Origin: JBCDCU01 sp039180865
Lineage (GTDB): Bacteria; Pseudomonadota; Alphaproteobacteria; Rhizobiales; JACESI01
Reading direction: 5' to 3'
Length of the DNA stretch: 20,378 nucleotides
Assembly (NCBI GenBank): GCA_039180865.1
Contig: JBCDCZ010000045.1
Location: 1 to 20,378, forward strand
Shown one piece after another: positions 15,847 to 20,378 of the stretch. How positions within the stretch are numbered: the first letter of the stretch is position 1; the number at the start of each line of letters is the position of its first letter. Below the pieces are notes generated by a model. It ran no database searches. It saw only the letters and a list, made by a program, of their open reading frames with translations, and was not told the DNA's origin. The position numbers and the translations under genes are program-made.

Positions 15847-16083
15847 ACCGGCGCTTCCTTGGGAAGCAGCCGTTACCGTCAAGAAAGCCAACCCCGCTTC
15901 TAGCGAAGAAGGCCTATCGGGTCGCATTCTCAATCAGGAATGCGGCTCGTGAGCAGGTTCTGTCAGAACCGACGCTCTTTTTTGCTTGTCAATGGCGCCA
16001 CACCTATTGGTGGCCAGTGCCCTGATCCGTGGTGCCAGGCCACGATCTCTCAGATCGCCCGGCGAGCTGCCAAGACCAGCACT

Positions 16084-16112
16084 ATTATAGCCCACGTCGG
16101 CCATCCCAAAAG
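16084..16112 (-). promoter_or_regulatory. Candidate gltB promoter
   Basis: Minus strand TATAAT (16084-16089) is a perfect -10 box within GCTATAATAGT. The hexamer 17 bases upstream, CTTTTG (16107-16112), is a poor -35. Initiation would be near 16077, giving a leader of about 246 nt before gltB. A promoter with a poor -35 would be expected to need an activator. Confidence 0.4.
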
Positions 16113-16197
16113 GGTCTGGGACAAATTAAAGCACCAGAAGCCGTCAACGCGCCTCAGTAAGGGCCACGAAACCCCTAGCTTCCGGGGAATTTCGACA

Positions 16198-16224
16198 TAT
16201 TGGGTCAACAATACTGACCTATTG
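16198..16224. promoter_or_regulatory. Nested palindromic element upstream of gltB
   Basis: TATTG (16198-16202), CAATA (16209-16213) and TATTG (16220-16224) alternate at 11-bp steps, and between them GGTCA (16203-16207) and TGACC (16215-16219) form a dyad with a 7-bp spacer (GGTCAACAATACTGACC). The repeats recur each helical turn. The element lies about 110 bp upstream of the gltB -10 box and 147 bp beyond the hsp20 terminator, so it is best placed to act on gltB. The binding protein is unknown. Confidence 0.4.
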
Positions 16225-16370
16225 CGCCGGTAAAGTGCCAGATTTCAAGTGGAAGCGCAAGCTGCGTCCTAGCGCGTATCCGCATTGGGTGTAACCGGGC
16301 AACAGGTGCGGGTTTGCAATGAATAGCCCGTTTTTTGGCGATGTTCATCGATCCCGCGCCGCCAAACGAA

Positions 16371-16395
16371 AAAGCCCGGCGCTTGGCCGGGCTTT
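16371..16395 (-). terminator. Rho-independent terminator of hsp20
   Basis: AAAGCCCGGC (16371-16380) and GCCGGGCTTT (16386-16395) form a perfect 10-bp stem with a 5-nt loop. Read on the minus strand it ends in GGGCTTTTTCG, a proper T-run, 23 bases after the hsp20 stop codon. It also insulates gltB from hsp20 transcription. Confidence 0.85.
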
Positions 16396-16417
16396 CTGTT
16401 CTCACGAAACGATCTCG

Positions 16418-16879
16418 TTAGTTGACGGTTTCGCCTTCAAGCTGTTTCGTTCCGTCAGATGCCGTGATGGTGATCTTGCGCGGTTTCATAGCCTCTGGAA
16501 TTTCCCGCTCAAGGTCGACGTGAAGCAGGCCGTTTTCGAGAGCGGCGCTCACAACCTTGACGTGATCGGCGAGTTGAAACTTGCGTTCGAAACTGCGTGC
16601 GGCGATCCCCTGGTGCAGGATTTCAATGCCTTCGCGCGGTTCGGAAGATTTGCCGCCCTTGATCGTCAAAACCGTATCTTCGGTCTGGATATCAAGGTCA
16701 CTTTCAGCAAAGCCGGCAACTGCCATAGTGATTCGGTAGGTGTCTTCGCCGGTGCGCTCAATATTATAGGGCGGATAGGCGTTCTGGGCGGTCTCGCTCG
16801 TAATGTTATCGAGAATCGAAAACAGGCGATCAAAGCCGACAGAAGTCCGGTAAAGGGGGGCGTAGTCAATGCGTCGCAT
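16418..16879 (-). CDS. hsp20: Small heat-shock protein, Hsp20/IbpA type
   Basis: A 153-residue alpha-crystallin-type chaperone that holds unfolding proteins in a refoldable state without ATP. The N-terminus MRRIDYAPLYRTSVGFDRLFSIL is the class A rhizobial/IbpA pattern. The alpha-crystallin domain covers about 36-130 (YPPYNIERTGEDTYRITMAVAGF, then AALENGLLHVDLEREIP with the G-L-L motif at 117-119). The C-terminal I-x-I anchor is Ile136-x-Ile138. AAAGGA lies 7-8 bases before the ATG inside the ROSE element. The gene is monocistronic, with its own terminator. Expression should be doubly heat-controlled: sigma-32-type transcription and thermometer-controlled translation. Confidence 0.95.
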   Translation of the reverse strand: MRRIDYAPLYRTSVGFDRLFSILDNITSETAQNAYPPYNIERTGEDTYRITMAVAGFAESDLDIQTEDTVLTIKGGKSSEPREGIEILHQGIAARSFERKFQLADHVKVVSAALENGLLHVDLEREIPEAMKPRKITITASDGTKQLEGETVN

Positions 16880-16980
16880 AGCATAGTCCTTTCATAAGCA
16901 ACTGTTTGTTGTGCGAGGCGGCGGTGCTTTGGCGTCCTTATGGACCGCTTCACTGCCGTGTGGCCCCGTTTGGCGGCCAC
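16880..16980 (-). promoter_or_regulatory. ROSE-type RNA thermometer in the hsp20 leader
   Basis: The leader of about 100 nt folds into serial hairpins: GTGGCC/GGCCAC (16960-16980), a bulged GCG(G)TCC/GGACGC stem with a 4-nt loop (16932-16948), and the final hairpin covering the ribosome site. In the last, AGUUGCU (16897-16903, minus) pairs with AGGACU (16885-16890) around a 6-nt loop. This leaves the single extra G opposite the Shine-Dalgarno that marks ROSE elements (U-U/C-G-C-U against AGGA). ROSE elements are known before rhizobial small heat-shock genes and melt on heating to free the ribosome site. Motif, position and leader length all agree. Confidence 0.85.
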
Positions 16981-16987
16981 AGCTGAT

Positions 16988-17016
16988 AAATGGGCATTAT
17001 CGCAAATACGTTCAAG
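16988..17016 (-). promoter_or_regulatory. Sigma-32 (RpoH)-like heat-shock promoter of hsp20
   Basis: On the minus strand CTTGAA (17011-17016) is followed after 15 bases by GCCCATTT (16988-16995). This is close to the heat-shock consensus CTTGAA-N13-15-CCCCATNT. Initiation near 16980 would start the transcript right at the first ROSE hairpin. Confidence 0.8.
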
Positions 17017-17132
17017 ACCAGCCGTAAAGCACGCAACATTGGCTGCAAATCCAGTAGGAACCAAGCACAGACCAAAAGAAATTAGTGCGTGAATTTGTTG
17101 ATTTTGCAGCGATTTTCAAAAAATTTTGCACA

Positions 17133-17169
17133 TGAACGTTTTCTGAACATCCGATTGTGAACTGGTTCA
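17133..17169 (+). repeat. TGAAC repeats upstream of the His/Arg-rich secreted protein gene
   Basis: TGAAC occurs at 17133-17137, 17144-17148 and 17158-17162, with an inverted copy GTTCA at 17165-17169, giving TGAAC-TG-GTTCA. The first two are 11 bp apart, one helical turn, as in sites for response regulators that bind as tandem dimers. The array ends 79 bp before the ATG at 17249 and lies 117 bp upstream of the hsp20 -35 box. It could be an operator for the plus-strand gene. Confidence 0.4.
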
Positions 17170-17248
17170 GAGCGGTTTGGTTAGTCTCCAATCATCGACG
17201 GCAAACAAGGCGCAATAAACGCCGCTAAGAGAAAACGGAGAAAAAAAG

Positions 17249-17698
17249 ATGTTCAAGAAAGCTCTCGTGATCGTTGGCGTCATTGGCGCCGTTATGGCAG
17301 CCCAGGCCCCCGCTCAGGCAGCAGGAACCGTCCAGGTCAATTTCCAAAAAGTCCATCATCTCAGCGACAATGGGTTTCGTGGTCACCGTCACGGCCGCCA
17401 CTTCAAGGGCAAGCACTACCACGGCAAGCACCACAGAGGGTTCCGTCCGTTCGTTATGTCGAACCGTGAAATCCGCTTCATGATGCGCAGCTACGGAATG
17501 CGTCGCATTCACATTCATAGCCGCTCCCATGGTGTTGCCCGTCTGACCGCGATTACCCCGCGCGGTTACCTCGCCCGCTTCCGGGTCTCAACATTCGACG
17601 GCCAGATCTTGCGCCGCCGCATCATCAGACCAGTCCATTATCACGATCGTTCTTACCATGGACGCCGTGGCGGTGGCCGGTTCGTCATCAACTTCTAA
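17249..17698 (+). CDS. Secreted His/Arg-rich protein with PepSY-like C-terminal half
   Basis: A 149-residue basic protein with a signal peptide: MFKK, hydrophobic ALVIVGVIGAVMAA, cleavage likely after AQA24. Residues 44-67 are packed with His, Arg, Lys and Gly (HRHGRH, HYHGKHH), a pattern that can bind metals or polyanions. Residues 71-117 (NREIRFMMRSYGMRRIHIHSRSHG..ARLTAITPRGYLARFRVSTFDGQILRRR) follow the plan helix, strand, strand, then V-x-x-x-D/T-G-x-I-L-x-R. Small rhizobial periplasmic proteins with a PepSY-like domain share this plan. The assignment is by pattern only. CGGAG stands 10 bases before the ATG. The gene is divergent from hsp20 and preceded by the TGAAC repeats. The short His-rich segment is more extreme than usual. 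Function is unknown; an envelope role is likely. Confidence 0.75.
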   Translation: MFKKALVIVGVIGAVMAAQAPAQAAGTVQVNFQKVHHLSDNGFRGHRHGRHFKGKHYHGKHHRGFRPFVMSNREIRFMMRSYGMRRIHIHSRSHGVARLTAITPRGYLARFRVSTFDGQILRRRIIRPVHYHDRSYHGRRGGGRFVINF

Positions 17699-17732
17699 CC
17701 TTAACAAGGCTGGATATTCCCTTTACCCCAAC

Positions 17733-17897
17733 TGGGCGCTCTTCCAATGCCCTGATCCCCTCCCAAGAGCGCCCAATAAACGCCCGGTACTTGCCGCCTC
17801 CAATCACCGGGCTCAGATAAGGTCGCTTGGTTCTGTCGATGAACCTCGCGGCCTTATCGCCCTTTTGAGGGTAACAATGTGAGACAAGGCGCTTTTT
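17733..17897 (+). ncRNA. Candidate structured RNA or attenuator (hairpin series)
   Basis: Between the secreted-protein gene and the hydrolase gene lie three successive dyads. TGGGCGCTCTT (17733-17743) with AAGAGCGCCCA (17765-17775) is an 11-bp perfect stem. GCCCGGT (17782-17788) with ACCGGGC (17806-17812) is 7 bp. GATAAGG (17816-17822) with CCTTATC (17852-17858) encloses GGTTC/GAACC (17829-17845) across a symmetric 6x6 internal loop. The first two loops expose CCCCTCCC and GCCTCC, anti-Shine-Dalgarno-like strings. An alternative stem, GCGgCCTT (17848-17855) with AAGGCGC (17886-17892), is followed by five Ts and would exclude the third dyad. Only the 11-bp stem is clearly beyond chance. It could be a 3'-UTR terminator, a small RNA or a leader attenuator for the hydrolase gene. 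Confidence 0.35.
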
Positions 17898-17995
17898 CCT
17901 TTGCAATCGAATCATTGGACACTTTAACGTCACCGCGGCAGACGGGCTGATGGCCAGGGTTACCGTCTGTCAGGTCGAATGATGGATTCTGTTTC

Positions 17996-19801
17996 ATGGA
18001 GCTGAAGGGGACAGCCGATTGTCCAATCCCGGACGGTGCGATCGTTGCGAGCCTGACGACATCGGATCGCAAGACCCTTCGCTATGCGCTGTTTCCGCCC
18101 GAAAGGCCGGAAGACACCGCAAAGGGTAAACCCTTCGAGCCGCGCGGGACGATCTGTCTCTTTCAGGGCCGAACGGAGTTCATCGAAAAATACTTTGACG
18201 TCATCAGGGAGTTGCAGGCGCGCGGTTTTTATGTGGCTACGCTCGACTGGCGTGGCCAAGGGCTTTCTCATCGCCGGTTCAAGAACCGGTTTCGCGGACA
18301 TATCAAGAGCTTTGATCAATATGAGCTTGATCTGGAAGCTTTCACACAACGCGTTATCGAAACCTGTCCGCCGCCTTATTGTGCCCTCGCCCATTCGATG
18401 GGGGCGCACATCCTCCTTCGTTCCGCTGATGAAGGTGGTCCGGGGGCCTTCTTTTCCCGGATGATCCTGACGGCGCCGATGCTCCATTTGGCGCCGGAAA
18501 TGCTGCCGGGATTGCACCAATTGCGGAAATCCACACCCGCCTTTGGTCGGCGAATTGTGCCGCAATGGCCTGCCCGATGGTTGACCGGGATGTTGCGGGC
18601 AATGGGCCTTGGCGGGTTTTATCCACCGGGCGGGAGCAATCGGATCGACTTTGAGTTCGAGACTAACCCTTTGACAACTGATCCTGTGCGCTTTGAGATC
18701 ATGATGTCGATGATGTCGGCGCATCCGGATCTGACGATCGGCTCGCCAACGATTGCCTGGGTGAACGCGGCCTGCCGGAGCATGCGCAAAGTTCTCGATC
18801 CGGCGTTCGCACCTTCCGTGAAAGTGCCAATGCTGATCATTGCAAGCGGTGCAGACAAGATCGTCTCTACGCCCGCTATCCAGCTGTTTGCGCCGAAAAT
18901 CAGGGTAGGGCGGCATGTGGTTATTCCAGGTGCACGGCACGAGATCATGTTCGAACGGGACGAATTGCGGCTTCAATTCTGGGCTGCGTTCGATGCCTAC
19001 ATCACCCACTCCGAGCATTTGAATGAAAAAGCGCGCGAAGTCAGTCGATCCGGAAAGAAAGCGAAAACGCCTTTCGATCAACGCGCACCGGTGACATCCA
19101 AGGAACCAGAAACCGACAACGGGTCAAAAGAAAAGGCGTTTGACAAAAAACGCAGCCGCAAAGAACCGCAGCAACAAACACAGAAAGAAGATGCCAAGGC
19201 TGATCTCGATACGGCCGCGCAGGATGTGGTGGAGAAACAATCCGCTGCCACACCGGTTGTGCCTGTTGTGAAAGTGGATGTTGTGCCTGTTGTGAAAGTG
19301 GATAAAGAGACCGCTGCGTTGCCTGAAGCGACACCGGTGTTTGTTTCAAAAACAACGAGCAAGACCGAAGACGCGCCCAGTACGCCTGAAGGGCAACCGG
19401 AACAGAGTGAACGCGAAGCGCAAGAGGAACAAGCGACAACCGCGTCTGAGCAAGTCGAGGCTCCGGAACAAAAAACAGATGAAACTGGCGCCAACGCGAA
19501 AGTGATAGAAGAGAAGCTTCCAGTCGAACCCAAAGAAGCCAAGCCGGAAACTCATAAGCCTGATCAAAAAGGCGAGGCCCTTGAACCCCAGGTGCCGTCT
19601 GAGGCGGAAGGATTGGAAACTGCGAAGGAGCTTACCGGTATCGATGCGCCTGCCGCTCCTGAGTCAGCTGTGACGCCCAAAGTGGAGGATGATACGGACA
19701 AGTCCGAAGACAGGGACCCCGACGAAGCTCAGAAGAAGCCACTCAAGAAAATGCCTGCCGAAGAGAGCTCCAAGAAAAGCCCCGAGAAGGCTGCAGAATA
19801 G
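17996..19801 (+). CDS. pldB: Alpha/beta hydrolase, lysophospholipase (PldB)-like, with long disordered tail
   Basis: A 601-residue protein in two parts. Residues 1-340 are an alpha/beta hydrolase of the lysophospholipase L2 / monoacylglycerol lipase type: FQGRTEFIEKYF (56-67) gives the oxyanion region, DWRGQGLS (84-91) is the family block, the nucleophile is Ser134 in AHSMGAH, and Asp287 (GADKIV) and His315 (ARHEIM) complete the triad. Members cleave acyl chains from lysophospholipids or monoglycerides. Residues from about 345 to 601 are a low-complexity Lys/Glu/Pro/Ala/Thr tail with no domain, predicted to be disordered, and hold a perfect tandem VVPVVKVD repeat. The usual family length is near 310-340, so the tail is the oddity. 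No signal peptide is seen. The start has only a weak ribosome site. It converges with the hisN-type gene, 6 bp between stops. Confidence 0.85.
   Translation: MELKGTADCPIPDGAIVASLTTSDRKTLRYALFPPERPEDTAKGKPFEPRGTICLFQGRTEFIEKYFDVIRELQARGFYVATLDWRGQGLSHRRFKNRFRGHIKSFDQYELDLEAFTQRVIETCPPPYCALAHSMGAHILLRSADEGGPGAFFSRMILTAPMLHLAPEMLPGLHQLRKSTPAFGRRIVPQWPARWLTGMLRAMGLGGFYPPGGSNRIDFEFETNPLTTDPVRFEIMMSMMSAHPDLTIGSPTIAWVNAACRSMRKVLDPAFAPSVKVPMLIIASGADKIVSTPAIQLFAPKIRVGRHVVIPGARHEIMFERDELRLQFWAAFDAYITHSEHLNEKAREVSRSGKKAKTPFDQRAPVTSKEPETDNGSKEKAFDKKRSRKEPQQQTQKEDAKADLDTAAQDVVEKQSAATPVVPVVKVDVVPVVKVDKETAALPEATPVFVSKTTSKTEDAPSTPEGQPEQSEREAQEEQATTASEQVEAPEQKTDETGANAKVIEEKLPVEPKEAKPETHKPDQKGEALEPQVPSEAEGLETAKELTGIDAPAAPESAVTPKVEDDTDKSEDRDPDEAQKKPLKKMPAEESSKKSPEKAAE
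19256..19303 (+). repeat. Perfect 24-bp tandem duplication inside the hydrolase tail
   Basis: Bases 19256-19279 are repeated exactly at 19280-19303, in frame, coding VVPVVKVD twice. The exact identity implies recent slippage or a very young duplication. It lies in the disordered tail, where length change would be tolerated. Confidence 0.9.
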
Positions 19802-19807
19802 CAATCC

Positions 19808-20378
19808 CTAAAGGGCGAGGAGGTCGAGCACTGCCTCATGCAGATCCGGATCGCCGCTCGCCAGGATAGACCCGCCATCAACCGCGTTATCACCCGACCA
19901 CGTCGTCACGCGTCCGCCAGCCCCCTCGATAATCGGTATCAGCGCGGCGATATCGTAGGGTTTCAGGTCGTCTTCTATAACGAGGTCGACGAGGCCCCTT
20001 GCGAGCATGACATAGGCGTAGCAATCGATCCCGTAACGCGATAATCGAACACGGTCCTCAACTGTCCGAAATTTCTCGAGTCTTACTGGCGAAAACATCT
20101 GCGGTGTTGTGCAGAACAAAGTCGCGTCTTCGATTCTTGCGCAGGTTCGTGTCTTAAGCGCTGCCGGCCCCCCCGGTCCGTTGTACTGTGCGGTCCGTCC
20201 ATCGCCGAAATACCGCTCTCCGGTAAAAGGCTGCGTCATCATGCCGAGTTGGGCATGGCCGTTACTTTTAAGCCCGATCAGCGTCCCCCAGGTCGGCAAA
20301 CCGCATATAAAAGCCCGTGTGCCATCGATTGGATCGAGGATCCAGACATGCTCCGCTCCGGTTGCAACGGCTTCAAAT
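19808..20378 (-). CDS. hisN: Inositol-monophosphatase-family phosphatase, probable histidinol-phosphatase, 3' part
   Basis: The frame runs from the window edge (about 20377) to TAG at 19808-19810, so the last 189 residues are present and the N-terminus is cut off; the TTG near 20299 is internal. The metal-binding motif WILDPIDGTRAF sits at residues 12-23 of the fragment, and CYAYVMLARGLVDLVIEDDLKPYDIAALIPIIEGAGGRVTTWSG near the end is the second metal and substrate region (the W/YD-x-AA-x-x-x-x-x-x-EAGG pattern, here PYDIAALIPIIEGAGG). The wording PIDGTRAFICGLPTWGTLIGL matches the HisN-type branch of rhizobial inositol-phosphatase-like enzymes, which dephosphorylate L-histidinol phosphate in histidine synthesis. 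Other family members hydrolyse inositol phosphate, so the substrate is moderately sure. It converges with the hydrolase gene. Confidence 0.85.
   Translation of the reverse strand, partial: FEAVATGAEHVWILDPIDGTRAFICGLPTWGTLIGLKSNGHAQLGMMTQPFTGERYFGDGRTAQYNGPGGPAALKTRTCARIEDATLFCTTPQMFSPVRLEKFRTVEDRVRLSRYGIDCYAYVMLARGLVDLVIEDDLKPYDIAALIPIIEGAGGRVTTWSGDNAVDGGSILASGDPDLHEAVLDLLAL

Larger units (their letters stand above)
15832..16417. other. 586-bp region upstream of gltB: leader, promoter, palindromes, hsp20 terminator
   Basis: No gene is supported here. Counting from gltB outward, the probable leader (15832 to about 16077) contains small perfect dyads: GCTTCC/GGAAGC (15853-15867), GCATTC/GAATGC (15924-15943), GGTTCT-N3-AGAACC (15956-15970), GTGGCC/GGCCAC (16010-16043) and GATCT-N3-AGATC (16044-16056). 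A perfect TTGACA (15987-15992, minus) stands before the GGTTCT dyad but has no good -10. A TATAAT box lies at 16084-16089. A nested palindrome is at 16198-16224. From 16225 to 16370 nothing convincing was seen apart from a weak TTTGGCG/CGCCAAA dyad. The hsp20 terminator is at 16371-16395. Confidence 0.45.

Noticed and set aside
15832..15933. 34-codon N-terminal extension of gltB in the same frame
   Set aside because: A strong ribosome site (15840-15846) sits inside the extension, and the Met at 15831 gives the normal propeptide length before Cys37.
16225..16245. Sigma-54-like box on the minus strand (TGGCAC with GC 10 bases after GG) upstream of gltB
   Set aside because: The -24 half fits but the -12 half reads CGGCG rather than TTGCA. 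One half-site is not enough in GC-rich sequence.
17101..17130. Direct repeat ATTTTGCA at 17101-17108 and 17123-17130
   Set aside because: Two 8-base copies in an AT-rich promoter region are too short and isolated to interpret.

Overview
The window looks like chromosome from an alphaproteobacterium of the Rhizobiales (Hyphomicrobiales). The evidence is an alpha-type glutamate synthase pair (gltB-gltD), a small heat-shock gene behind a ROSE-type RNA thermometer, a PldB-like hydrolase converging on a hisN-type phosphatase, and a DUF459-type SGNH protein tail. Species cannot be named from sequence alone. No CRISPR array, rRNA, convincing tRNA, insertion sequence or phage gene was seen.

Layout. 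(1) 1-364: 3' end of an SGNH/DUF459-type gene, followed by a hairpin terminator. (2) 486-8777: a metabolic and stress gene set of accessory character. It holds a GNAT acetyltransferase; a LysR regulator divergent from two tandem, dissimilar nitronate monooxygenases; an azoreductase-SDR operon divergent from a second LysR regulator; and a YbdK-type carboxylate-amine ligase convergent with a class I glutamine amidotransferase. (3) 9134-9625: a small, markedly AT-rich secreted protein gene with a netrin-like look. (4) 9641-15831: gltB-gltD on the minus strand, with a long and possibly structured leader. (5) 16371-16995: an hsp20 gene with sigma-32-like promoter, ROSE element and intrinsic terminator, divergent from a His/Arg-rich secreted protein (17249-17698). 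(6) 17733-17897: a hairpin-rich intergenic stretch, then an alpha/beta hydrolase with a 250-residue disordered tail, convergent with a partial hisN-type gene that runs off the window.

How the parts work together. gltBD is the core nitrogen-assimilation unit (glutamine plus 2-oxoglutarate to two glutamates). The two LysR-controlled modules look like detoxification or redox units: nitronate oxidation, and quinone or azo reduction with an SDR partner. The ligase and the amidotransferase both handle amino or amide chemistry, but their substrates cannot be read from sequence. The main points for a second look are the ROSE/sigma-32 control of hsp20, the structured region before the hydrolase gene, the disordered tail with a perfect 24-bp tandem duplication, the nested palindromes near the LysR and gltB promoters, and the AT-rich secreted gene.
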